Assembly: GCF_025165795.1 (NCBI RefSeq)
Contig: NZ_JAJAGO010000020.1
Span: 1-64,000 of the forward strand
Reading direction: 5' to 3'
Source of the DNA: Streptomyces gossypii
Lineage (GTDB): Bacteria; Actinomycetota; Actinomycetes; Streptomycetales; Streptomycetaceae
Length of the DNA stretch: 64,000 nt
Part shown: one piece after another, positions 8,838 to 16,067 of the stretch
Layout: every line of letters starts with the position of its first letter
Position numbering within the stretch: position 1 is the first letter of the stretch
Notes under the pieces: generated by a model
What the model saw: the letters and a program-made list of their open reading frames with translations, nothing else
What the model was told of the DNA's origin: nothing
The model's database searches: none
Translations under genes and position numbers: made by a program

Positions 8838-8998
8838 CGGGCTTGACGGCGCTGCTCATCTTCGTGGGGCTCTTCTTCCTCGGCGGGGCCATCTCCTTCT
8901 GGAAGCAGCAGATGCCCAAGGGCATCATCGTGCTGCTGGGCTTCGCCGCCTTCATGTCGCTGCTGGGCGGCGTCATGCGACTCTCGGTCTGGACGTGA
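8834..8998 (+). CDS. Small membrane protein in the his operon
   Basis: This 54-residue protein has two hydrophobic segments: residues 3-20 (LTALLIFVGLFFLGGAI) and 28-45 (GIIVLLGFAAFMSLLGG), joined by the short basic loop KQQMPKG. The ATG overlaps the hisB stop and its own stop overlaps the hisH GTG, so it is translationally coupled on both sides and certainly expressed with the operon. I do not recognise a function. Small proteins at this position are known from other Streptomyces his operons. A role anchoring or regulating histidine enzymes would be pure inference. Confidence 0.85.
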   Translation: MTGLTALLIFVGLFFLGGAISFWKQQMPKGIIVLLGFAAFMSLLGGVMRLSVWT

Positions 8999-9669
8999 CG
9001 GACATGACAGCCCCGGCCTCCGGCCCCCGGAAGCGCGTCGTCGTCCTCGACTACGGCTTCGGCAACGTACGCTCCGCCGAGCGTGCGCTGGCACGCGCCG
9101 GTGCGGACGTCGAGATCACCCGTGACTACGACCGGGCGATGGCGGCCGAAGGGCTGCTCGTCCCCGGTGTGGGGGCCTTCGCCTCCTGCATGGCGGGCCT
9201 GAAGGAGGTCCGCGGCGACTGGATGGTCGAGCGGCGCCTCGCGGGCGGACGCCCCGTGCTGGGCATCTGTGTCGGCATGCAGATCCTCTTCGCGCGCGGC
9301 GTCGAGCACGGTGAGGAGGCCGAGGGGCTGGACGAGTGGCCCGGCACGGTGGGCCCGATCAAGGCGGACGCCGAGCACGCCGTCCCGCACATGGGCTGGA
9401 ACACCGTCGACGCGCCGGAGGGCTCCCGCCTCTTCGCGGGTCTCCCCGCCGACGCCCGCTACTACTTCGTGCACTCCTACGCCGTCCACGACTGGGAGCT
9501 GCAGACCACGCACGCCGCGATGGCCCGTCCCGTCGTCAGCTGGACCACCCATGGGCGCCCTTTCGTCGCCGCCGTGGAGAACGGGCCGCTGTGGGCCACC
9601 CAGTTCCACCCCGAAAAGTCCGGCGACGCCGGAGCGCAGCTGCTGACGAATTGGATCGAGACCCTGTGA
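8995..9669 (+). CDS. hisH: Imidazole glycerol phosphate synthase, glutaminase subunit
   Basis: HisH hydrolyses glutamine and passes ammonia to HisF, which makes imidazole-glycerol phosphate and AICAR (EC 4.3.2.10). The 224-residue class I glutaminase shows VVVLDYGFGNVRS at its start, the nucleophile elbow LGICVGMQ with the catalytic cysteine, YYFVHSYAV, and the His-Glu pair in QFHPEKS. The GTG at 8995 overlaps the previous stop; an ATG 9 bases later is an equally possible start. It is separated from hisF by priA and ridA, but all are in one coupled series. Confidence 0.96.
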   Translation: MTDMTAPASGPRKRVVVLDYGFGNVRSAERALARAGADVEITRDYDRAMAAEGLLVPGVGAFASCMAGLKEVRGDWMVERRLAGGRPVLGICVGMQILFARGVEHGEEAEGLDEWPGTVGPIKADAEHAVPHMGWNTVDAPEGSRLFAGLPADARYYFVHSYAVHDWELQTTHAAMARPVVSWTTHGRPFVAAVENGPLWATQFHPEKSGDAGAQLLTNWIETL

Positions 9670-10424
9670 CGCACCAGCCCCAGACCAGCTCCCGCCGCGC
9701 GGCGACGCTCGAACTCCTCCCCGCGGTCGACGTCCGCGACGGCCAGGCCGTCCGCCTCGTGCACGGCGAGTCAGGCTCGGAGACCTCCTACGGCGACCCG
9801 CTGGAGGCCGCCCTCGGCTGGCAGCGTTCGGGCGCCGAGTGGCTGCATCTGGTGGATCTCGACGCCGCTTTCGGCACCGGCGACAACCGCGGCTGGATCG
9901 CCCAGGTGACCGCCGCCATGGACGTCAAGGTGGAGCTGTCCGGCGGCATCCGGGACGACGCCTCCCTCGCCGCCGCCCTCGCCACCGGCTGCACCCGGGT
10001 AAACCTGGGCACCGCCGCGCTGGAGAGCCCCGAGTGGGTGGCCAGGATCATCGCCGAGCACGGTGACCGCGTCGCCGTCGGTCTGGACGTACGCGGCACC
10101 ACGCTGCGCGGCCGTGGCTGGACGAGGGAGGGCGGCGATCTGTACGAGACACTGGAGCGGCTCGACGCCGAGGGCTGTGCCCGCTATGTCGTGACCGACA
10201 TCGACAAGGACGGCACCCTCCAGGGCCCGAACCTGGAGCTTCTGAAGAACGTCTGCGCCGCCACCGACCGGCCCGTGGTCGCCTCCGGGGGAGTCTCCTC
10301 CCTTGACGATCTGCGGGCGATCGCCACTCTGGTACCGGAGGGTGTCGAGGGCGCGATCGTCGGCAAGGCCCTCTACGCCCGGGCGTTCACCCTGGAAGAG
10401 GCTTTGGAGGCCGTTTCTTCATGA
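9666..10424 (+). CDS. priA: Bifunctional phosphoribosyl isomerase A (HisA/TrpF activity)
   Basis: This 252-residue (beta/alpha)8 barrel isomerises ProFAR in the histidine pathway (EC 5.3.1.16). In actinobacteria the same protein also isomerises phosphoribosylanthranilate for tryptophan (EC 5.3.1.24). Motifs include LLPAVDVRDGQAVRLVHG with the first catalytic Asp, VELSGGIRDD, GLDVRGTTLRGRGW and VVTDIDKDGTLQGPN with the second catalytic Asp. No trpF is seen among the trp genes here, which fits dual use. The GTG overlaps the hisH stop and the stop overlaps the ridA ATG. Confidence 0.95.
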   Translation: MTHQPQTSSRRAATLELLPAVDVRDGQAVRLVHGESGSETSYGDPLEAALGWQRSGAEWLHLVDLDAAFGTGDNRGWIAQVTAAMDVKVELSGGIRDDASLAAALATGCTRVNLGTAALESPEWVARIIAEHGDRVAVGLDVRGTTLRGRGWTREGGDLYETLERLDAEGCARYVVTDIDKDGTLQGPNLELLKNVCAATDRPVVASGGVSSLDDLRAIATLVPEGVEGAIVGKALYARAFTLEEALEAVSS

Positions 10425-10825
10425 CCACCACTCCTGTCACCCGTGTGCAGTCGGACAGCCCGTGGGAAGAGACGATCGGCTGCGCGCACGCGGTCGCGGT
10501 GGGGGACCGGGTGCTCGTCTCCGGGGCTCTCCCGCTGAGCGGCGGCAACCTTCAGGTCGAGGGCACCCCCTACGACCAGGCGAAGGCGGCCCTGGCCCAC
10601 GCGATGGGTGCGCTGGAGCAGTTCGGCCTCGGGCCCGACTCCGTGGTCCGCACCCGGATGTACCTCACGCACACTCGCGACGTGGACGACGTCGCGAGGG
10701 CGCACAAGGAGCTGTTCGACTCGGTACGGCCCGCGGCGACGGTTGTCGTGGTCTCCGGTTTCGTGGACTCCCGCATCGTGGTCCAGGTAGAGGTGGAAGC
10801 GTACCGAGGAGGGGGAGACGCATGA
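10421..10825 (+). CDS. RidA/YjgF-family enamine/imine deaminase
   Basis: This 134-residue protein is a RidA-family member, which hydrolyses reactive enamine and imine intermediates released by PLP enzymes. Visible are GDRVLVSGALPLSGG, LEQFGLGPDSVVRTRMYLT with the arginine that holds the substrate carboxylate, and the closing VEVEAYRG. Its start overlaps the priA stop and its stop overlaps the hisF ATG, so it is a fixed part of the his operon rather than a neighbour. Whether it protects against an imine made by a his enzyme or serves a wider housekeeping role is not shown. Confidence 0.9.
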   Translation: MTTTPVTRVQSDSPWEETIGCAHAVAVGDRVLVSGALPLSGGNLQVEGTPYDQAKAALAHAMGALEQFGLGPDSVVRTRMYLTHTRDVDDVARAHKELFDSVRPAATVVVVSGFVDSRIVVQVEVEAYRGGGDA

Positions 10826-11595
10826 CGCTCGCCGTACGAGTCATCCCCTGCCTGGACGTGGACGCCGGCCGGGTCGTCAAGGGCGTCAACTTCCAGAACC
10901 TGCGCGACGCGGGTGATCCGGTCGAGATGGCCAAGGTGTACGACACGGAGGGCGCCGACGAGCTGACCTTCCTCGACATCACCGCCTCCTCCTCCGACCG
11001 CAGCACCACCTATGACGTGGTGCGCCGCACCGCCGAGCAGGTCTTCATCCCGCTGACCGTCGGCGGCGGCGTGCGCAGCACGGCCGACGTCGACAACCTG
11101 CTGCGGGCCGGTGCGGACAAGGTGGGGGTCAACACGGCCGCCATCGCCCGCCCGGAGCTGATAAAGGAGATCGCGCGGCGGTTCGGCAGCCAGGTGCTGG
11201 TGCTCTCCGTGGACGCCAGGCGCACGACGGACGCTTCGGCGGCCACGCCCTCGGGGTTCGAGGTCACCACGCACGGCGGGCGGCGCGGCACCGGCATCGA
11301 CGCCGTCGAGTGGGCGCACCGCGCCGCCGAGCTGGGCGCGGGCGAGATCCTGCTCAACTCGATGGACGCGGACGGCACCAAAGCGGGCTACGACACCGAG
11401 ATGATCACCGCCGTCCGCAGGCAGGTGACCATCCCGGTGATCGCCTCCGGCGGCGCGGGACGCCTCGCGGACTTCGCGCCCGCTGTGGAGTCGGGCGCCG
11501 ACGCGGTACTCGCCGCGTCCGTCTTCCACTTCGGCGACCTGCGGATCAGCCAGGTCAAGGACACGCTGCGGGACGCGGGCAAACCGGTGCGGTGA
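10822..11595 (+). CDS. hisF: Imidazole glycerol phosphate synthase, cyclase subunit
   Basis: HisF is the cyclase partner of HisH. The 257-residue (beta/alpha)8 barrel shows RVIPCLDVDAGRVVKGVNF with the first catalytic Asp, TVGGGVRS, VNTAAI, LLNSMDADGTKAGYD with the second catalytic Asp, and IASGGAG phosphate binding. AGGAGGGGG precedes the ATG at the end of ridA, a strong ribosome site that may raise hisF expression. It is the last gene of this his block. The next his gene, hisI, is 31 kb further on. Confidence 0.97.
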   Translation: MTLAVRVIPCLDVDAGRVVKGVNFQNLRDAGDPVEMAKVYDTEGADELTFLDITASSSDRSTTYDVVRRTAEQVFIPLTVGGGVRSTADVDNLLRAGADKVGVNTAAIARPELIKEIARRFGSQVLVLSVDARRTTDASAATPSGFEVTTHGGRRGTGIDAVEWAHRAAELGAGEILLNSMDADGTKAGYDTEMITAVRRQVTIPVIASGGAGRLADFAPAVESGADAVLAASVFHFGDLRISQVKDTLRDAGKPVR

Positions 11596-11663
11596 GCGAC
11601 GCTCCCACATGCGGGGCGGGGGCCGGTGATTACGCCGATGTGCGCGCAGTGCCCCTGGCCTGA

Positions 11664-11687
11664 CGGTGTCTTCTGTCAGTGACACCG
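11664..11687 (+). terminator. Possible terminator hairpin after hisF
   Basis: CGGTGTC at 11664-11670 and GACACCG at 11681-11687 form a perfect 7-bp stem with a 10-base loop, 68 bp after the hisF stop. No U-run follows, so it may act as a factor-dependent site or be chance. Confidence 0.35.
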
Positions 11688-11751
11688 GCGGATCCCCCAC
11701 CACCCGGCACGTCGCGGGTGTGGCGCCGCCATGACGGAAGGACGCTCCGAC

Positions 11752-12681
11752 GTGCACCAGCACCAAAGCGAGAGCAGCAGCACCGCAGCGGGCAGGCGCC
11801 GGGCCGGAAGGCCGCGGCTGCGGGCGGCGTTGGCGGGACTCGCCGGTCTGCTCGCCGTAACCGGTTCCAGCACCGCCCTCGCCCCGGGCGCACAGGCCGC
11901 GCAGGACAACCCGTACGAACGCGGGCCCGCCCCCACGGAGTCCAGCATCGAGGCGCGGACGGGGCCGTACGACGTCGACGAGGATCGGGTCTCGTCGCTG
12001 GTCGACGGGTTCGGCGGCGGCACCGTCTACTATCCGGAGGAGACCGGCGACGGCACCTTCGGGGCCGTCGCCATCGCGCCCGGGTTCACCGCCAGCCAGT
12101 CCAGCATGGCCTGGTACGGGGAGCGGCTCGCCTCGCAGGGCTTCGTCGTGTTCACCATCGACACCAACAGCACCCTGGACCAGCCCGCGAGCCGGGGGCG
12201 TCAGCTCCTCGCCGCGCTCGACTACCTGACCGACGACAGCCGCGTGTCGGACCGCATCGACGCGTCCCGGCTCGGCGTGATGGGTCACTCGATGGGCGGG
12301 GGCGGCAGCCTGGAGGCGGCCAAGAGCCGTCCGTCGCTACAGGCGGCGATCCCGCTCACCGGCTGGAACACGGACAAGTCCTGGCCCGAGATCCAGGTGC
12401 CGACCCTGGTCGTGGGGGCCGACGGCGACTCGGTCGCCTCGGTGAGGACACACTCCGAGCCGTTCTACGAGAGCATGCCGGGCTCCCTGGACAAGGCGTA
12501 CCTCGAACTGAACGGCGCGACGCACTTCACCCCGAACACCTCCAACACCACCATCGCGAAGTACAGCATCTCGTGGCTGAAGCGCTTCATCGACAATGAC
12601 ACCCGCTACGAGCAGTTCCTCTGCCCGACCCCCCGGCCCGACAGCGACATCGAGGAATACCGGGGCACCTGCCCGCACTGA
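11752..12681 (+). CDS. Secreted cutinase / PET-hydrolase-like polyesterase
   Basis: This 309-residue exported alpha/beta hydrolase closely resembles actinomycete cutinases that hydrolyse polyesters, including PET. A basic N-terminus and hydrophobic stretch (about residues 21-49) form a signal peptide with likely cleavage after AQA; the mature protein begins near DNPYERGP, as in Thermobifida cutinases. The predicted triad is Ser180 (GHSMGG), Asp226 (GADGDS) and His258 (NGATHF). Cys291 and Cys307 match the conserved C-terminal disulfide, and Trp205 the substrate-cleft tryptophan. The usual oxyanion-hole Tyr is Phe112 here (PGFTA). The GTG at 11752 has GGAAGGA upstream; the ATG at 11731 has none. 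Confidence 0.9.
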   Translation: MHQHQSESSSTAAGRRRAGRPRLRAALAGLAGLLAVTGSSTALAPGAQAAQDNPYERGPAPTESSIEARTGPYDVDEDRVSSLVDGFGGGTVYYPEETGDGTFGAVAIAPGFTASQSSMAWYGERLASQGFVVFTIDTNSTLDQPASRGRQLLAALDYLTDDSRVSDRIDASRLGVMGHSMGGGGSLEAAKSRPSLQAAIPLTGWNTDKSWPEIQVPTLVVGADGDSVASVRTHSEPFYESMPGSLDKAYLELNGATHFTPNTSNTTIAKYSISWLKRFIDNDTRYEQFLCPTPRPDSDIEEYRGTCPH

Positions 12682-12723
12682 GGGCTGTCCCGTGGCCGCG
12701 TCAGGCGAGGTTCGCCCCGGCTC

Positions 12724-13317
12724 TCAGTGTTTCTTCCGCTGGACCTTCCAGAGGGCCATTCGGTCGAGGAGCCGGTCCCGCAGGACCAGCGTGTGGAACA
12801 GCACGGCCAGCATGTGCACCGTGAAGAGGAGGAACAGCGCGTAGCCCAGCACCATGTGCATGTCGTTCAGTACGGCGTACAGCCCTGGATCGTGGGGCAG
12901 AACAGCGGGCAGCCGTACGGGTCCGAACAGCTTGAGCGGGGTGCCGGACGCTGACACCATGCCCCAGCCGATCAGCGGCTGCGACAGCATCAAGGCGTAG
13001 AGCGCGTACTCGGAAAGTGTGGCTGCCCGGCGTTCGGCACTGCCCATGGACTTGGGATGCGGGGGAAGCCGGCTGGTGAATCTGTTCACCAGCCGGATCA
13101 CTCCCAGTACGAGGACCCCGACGCCCAGCGGCCGGTGCACGGCCAGCAGAAGATGGTAGTCGGCCAGGGACGCCACCATCGCGGCCCCGATGAAGAGCAT
13201 GGCCACGATCATGATGGCCATCGCCCAGTGCAGCCAACGTGAGAACAGCGTGAACTGCGCCGGTGCCTCGACCGCGGGGGCGGGGGCAGGGATGTTGCCG
13301 GTGTCGACGTCAGGCAT
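12724..13317 (-). CDS. Cytochrome b561-type membrane protein
   Basis: This 197-residue protein has the four transmembrane helices and paired histidines of bacterial cytochrome b561 (CybB-like), which carries electrons from the quinone pool. Candidate haem ligands are in FSRWLHWAMA, YHLLLAVHRPLGV and DMHMVLGYALFLLFTVHMLAVLFH. The ATG at 13317 overlaps the end of the minicatalase gene by 8 bp, so the two are translated together. The obvious inference is that it feeds electrons to, or works beside, the membrane-anchored peroxidase upstream. A longer reading to 13569 lies inside the peroxidase gene and is rejected. Confidence 0.88.
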   Translation of the reverse strand: MPDVDTGNIPAPAPAVEAPAQFTLFSRWLHWAMAIMIVAMLFIGAAMVASLADYHLLLAVHRPLGVGVLVLGVIRLVNRFTSRLPPHPKSMGSAERRAATLSEYALYALMLSQPLIGWGMVSASGTPLKLFGPVRLPAVLPHDPGLYAVLNDMHMVLGYALFLLFTVHMLAVLFHTLVLRDRLLDRMALWKVQRKKH

Positions 13318-14416
13318 CCAGCACCTGCGACACGTTGACCGCGCTCGTCCCCGCCGGTTCGCCGGACCGCCGCGCGAAGGACTGTGCGTAGACCGCCGAG
13401 CGGGCACTGAGCAGGGGATCGTCGGAAGGTTCGATCCCCTGGGGCAGAACCAGCGGATCGAAATTGACGTCCCGCCCGTTGCCCTCCGCCTCGGTCTGGA
13501 CGTTGTCGAGGGTGAGTGTTCCCGCGTCGATCTGGCGGCGTGAGTCCGGCCAGGGCACTGTTGCGTCATCGAGCTGGTCGCCGGGGAGGCCGATGGTGAG
13601 CATGAGGCGCCACCGCAGAGAACCGGCGTCGACCGTGGTGACCAGCGTGTTGAAGAGCTGGTCCCGGTCCTCCGGCGGCTTCGCCGCGGCGGGACGCGCC
13701 TGCTGGACGGGGACCATGGACCACCGGACCGGGACCATGTGGCCGGAGCTGTTGGTGAGATGGAAGGCGTTGAGCCCGTGGTAGGTGCTGTCCGCGAAGC
13801 CCGACGTGGGCGGATGTTTCTTCACGATCTTCATCGCCTTCACGGTCTCGGGATGTCCGGCCAGAAACGCGGCCGCCTTCGCCGGGTCCGGCTTGCCGGT
13901 CGCGGGCACCTTTTTGAACGCGAGCATCCGGTCGTAGAACCCGCGCGGCGTGCTGTCGAGGAAGACGGGAATGTTGATCATCGCGGTGCGCCACTGTTCG
14001 CCGTCGGGCAGGCTGAACCGCAGCCCGAGGCCACGTACGGTCGTGGCGGTGTCGGCTACGTCGGGAACACCCCCGGACAGCGAGAACCGTCCGGTCACCG
14101 GGCTCCGCCGGCCGGATTCGAAGACCGTCGCGGTCGACACCGCGCTGCCGGCCCCGTTGCCGGTGAAATGCCCCGATACGCTGACCCCCTTCGCATGGTT
14201 CCGTCTGAAGCCCGCATGCTTGCCGAAAGTGGTCTCGAATCCGTCCGCCAGCCGGGCGGGCGTCAGCTTGCCGGGGGTCAACCGGCCACTCACGTACAGG
14301 AACCCACCGACGTCGACCGCCGCGATACCGGCCACCGTGGCAAGACCGAGCACGGTACTTCTGCGACTCGGCGTCCGGGGCTGTGCCGCGGGCGCCTGTT
14401 CGTCTTCCTGGTCCAA
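13310..14416 (-). CDS. Catalase-family peroxidase (minicatalase), membrane-anchored
   Basis: This 368-residue haem protein is a small catalase-related peroxidase of the SrpA/minicatalase type, which uses peroxide to oxidise organic donors. Residues 20-42 form one hydrophobic segment, so the haem domain is probably outside the membrane. The distal-side motif RRNHAKGVSVSGHFTG carries the catalytic His, and SARSAVYAQSFARR near the C-terminus supplies the axial Tyr and nearby arginines. The start is a TTG at 14416 preceded by GGAAGGAGAG. It is part of the sigma/anti-sigma/cytochrome b561 group. Confidence 0.88.
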   Translation of the reverse strand: MDQEDEQAPAAQPRTPSRRSTVLGLATVAGIAAVDVGGFLYVSGRLTPGKLTPARLADGFETTFGKHAGFRRNHAKGVSVSGHFTGNGAGSAVSTATVFESGRRSPVTGRFSLSGGVPDVADTATTVRGLGLRFSLPDGEQWRTAMINIPVFLDSTPRGFYDRMLAFKKVPATGKPDPAKAAAFLAGHPETVKAMKIVKKHPPTSGFADSTYHGLNAFHLTNSSGHMVPVRWSMVPVQQARPAAAKPPEDRDQLFNTLVTTVDAGSLRWRLMLTIGLPGDQLDDATVPWPDSRRQIDAGTLTLDNVQTEAEGNGRDVNFDPLVLPQGIEPSDDPLLSARSAVYAQSFARRSGEPAGTSAVNVSQVLDA

Positions 14417-14567
14417 CAGATCTCTCCTTCCGTCATGCCTGCCGGCTCATGTGCGTGCCGGACACGGCGTTTCGCTGGGGGATACGCGGTCCGGTGGCGA
14501 AGTGTTGAAGACGGGGCGCTGTGCGATGCCTCGTGCGCGTACGGAAGAGGTGGTGCCGGGGCCGGGA

Positions 14568-15227
14568 TCAGGACCTCGAACCCCTTGGCGGCACGGGCAG
14601 CCGGGCGACCGTGTTCCTGTCGGCGTCCTGGACGACGAGCATGGTGATGGCGTTCCTGGCCATGGCCGTGACCATGCGCGTGTGCGTGGGCGCGTCGCGG
14701 GGCCCGGCGCGGAGACTGCCGGCCGGCACGAGTTCGCCGTCGGCGTTGCCGGTCATCATCCGGTAGGTCTGCCCGGGCAGCAGGCCGCTCACCGAGACGG
14801 GCACCTCGGTGCCCCAGCTGTGGTCGGTCATCCTGCCTTCGCGGGACAGGGTCACCCCCGCCGTGGTGGCGCTGCCGCCGCCATCGTCGAGCGAGACGTC
14901 GACCGCTGCGAAGGCCGCACAGGCGGCCAGCGCCAGCGCAGCCGCCGCTCCGGCCAGCCGACGGCGGCGCGCGCCTGGCGGGAAGGCACCGCCACGGCGT
15001 CCCGGTGCCTCGGGAGGAGCGGCAAACTGATCCCTGCCCGCCGCTCGCGGCGACGCGGCCCGCTCGAAGGTCCGCATCACGCGCCGGACACCCTCGGCCT
15101 CGCCGGCACAGTCCGCGCACGCGGCCAGATGCCGGCCGAGCGGCTCCGGCAACGGCCGCCCCAGCAGCAGCAGCTCGGTGGCCTCTGCACGGAACGTGTC
15201 ACAGGGGGAGGTCATGGGGCCAGCCAT
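14568..15227 (-). CDS. Zinc-finger anti-sigma factor
   Basis: This 219-residue protein is the probable anti-sigma partner of the ECF factor encoded just upstream. Its N-terminal domain has the zinc-binding HLAACADC motif (His-x3-Cys-x2-Cys) of ZAS anti-sigma factors. After an Arg/Pro-rich linker there is one hydrophobic segment (LAGAAAALALAACAAFAAV), then an extracytoplasmic domain of about 110 residues that looks like an anti-sigma-K (RskA) C-terminal region. GGAGGAG precedes the ATG at 15227. A second start at 15215 would give an ATGA overlap with the sigma stop. Regulated proteolysis in response to a signal is inferred from the family. Confidence 0.85.
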   Translation of the reverse strand: MAGPMTSPCDTFRAEATELLLLGRPLPEPLGRHLAACADCAGEAEGVRRVMRTFERAASPRAAGRDQFAAPPEAPGRRGGAFPPGARRRRLAGAAAALALAACAAFAAVDVSLDDGGGSATTAGVTLSREGRMTDHSWGTEVPVSVSGLLPGQTYRMMTGNADGELVPAGSLRAGPRDAPTHTRMVTAMARNAITMLVVQDADRNTVARLPVPPRGSRS

Positions 15228-15952
15228 CCGTTCTCCTCCAGGATTCCGCGCAGGGCACGGACACCGTGAAACAGTCTGCTGCGCGCTGTGGACGCGGGGA
15301 TGCCGATCTCCGCGGCCACCTCGGCGCAGGACCGCCGCAGGACGTAGACCTCGACGATCACTTGACGGTGTTCCGGGGTGAGACGCGCCAGTGCCTCGTC
15401 CAGTTCGATGCGCGTGAGGAGCTGGTCGAACGGATCCGGTGGGGTGTCGCGGTCGTTCTCCTCGAACTGCTGTGCTCCGGCCACCGGCGGTCGCACCGCC
15501 CGCCGCCGATGCGCGTCCACCACCGCGTTGCGGGCGATGGCGAACAGCCACGTCCGCACGGAGGAGCGTCGGCGGTCGAACGAGGGAGCGGCTCGCCAGG
15601 CCCGGGTGAACGTCTCCTGGATGACCTCTTCCGCCAGATGCCGGTCGTTCAGGGCGTTGTAGGCGTATCCGAGCAACTCGCCGCCGTACTCACGGTAGGC
15701 CTCACGCACGCCCAGTTCGGTTTCCAGGGACGGCTCGGTCCGCTCGGCGGAGGGAACGACGCGGCGCTTGCGCCACAGCCGGGGCGTCACGGCGTCCGCC
15801 TGCCGACTGACACCGCTTGCCTGCCGTGTGTCGTCACCACATGCGTCCTCACCTGTCGGCCGGCTGTCGTCGAGGGGGATACGCACGGTGTCCCCATGGT
15901 GTTGACCGCTGGCTGCGGTGTTCTGCGTCACTCTCCGGCTCGGAGGTGACAT
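15212..15952 (-). CDS. ECF-type RNA polymerase sigma factor
   Basis: This is a sigma-70-family extracytoplasmic-function factor. Region 2 is clear (ELLGYAYNALNDRHLAEEVIQETFTRAWR through TWLFAIARNAVVDAHRRR), as is the region 4 helix-turn-helix (EVAAEIGIPASTARSRLFHGVRALR). The ATG at 15952 gives 246 residues with an unusually long, probably disordered N-terminus of about 85 residues; a GTG at 15886 is a good alternative. The pairing with the overlapping zinc-finger gene suggests a SigK/RskA-like module, and the downstream minicatalase and cytochrome b561 genes are the likely targets. Confidence 0.88.
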   Translation of the reverse strand: MSPPSRRVTQNTAASGQHHGDTVRIPLDDSRPTGEDACGDDTRQASGVSRQADAVTPRLWRKRRVVPSAERTEPSLETELGVREAYREYGGELLGYAYNALNDRHLAEEVIQETFTRAWRAAPSFDRRRSSVRTWLFAIARNAVVDAHRRRAVRPPVAGAQQFEENDRDTPPDPFDQLLTRIELDEALARLTPEHRQVIVEVYVLRRSCAEVAAEIGIPASTARSRLFHGVRALRGILEENGWLAP

Positions 15953-15969
15953 GCGGTGGCTAGGAGGTT

Positions 15970-16005
15970 GCCGCCCTCGCTGTGCGGCCGTACAGCGAGG
16001 GCGGC
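15970..16005. promoter_or_regulatory. Perfect 14-bp inverted repeat between the sigma factor and LuxR genes
   Basis: GCCGCCCTCGCTGT at 15970-15983 and its exact complement at 15992-16005 flank an 8-base loop. It lies 17 bp before the sigma gene start and 62 bp before the divergent LuxR gene, so it cannot be an ordinary 3-prime terminator for either. It could be a 5-prime leader hairpin in the sigma transcript or an operator. Confidence 0.6.
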
Positions 16006-16067
16006 CGAAGGCTGGGGGACTGCCCAGCGGCTGTGCGCACTTCTTAACGCAGCAGTAACCTCGGCGC

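Noticed and set aside
12683..12723. GGGCTGTCCCGTGG after the cutinase gene resembles the end of a mobile element
   Set aside because: Only one short end is present with no partner repeat nearby; it could be chance similarity to the R2/R3 ends.
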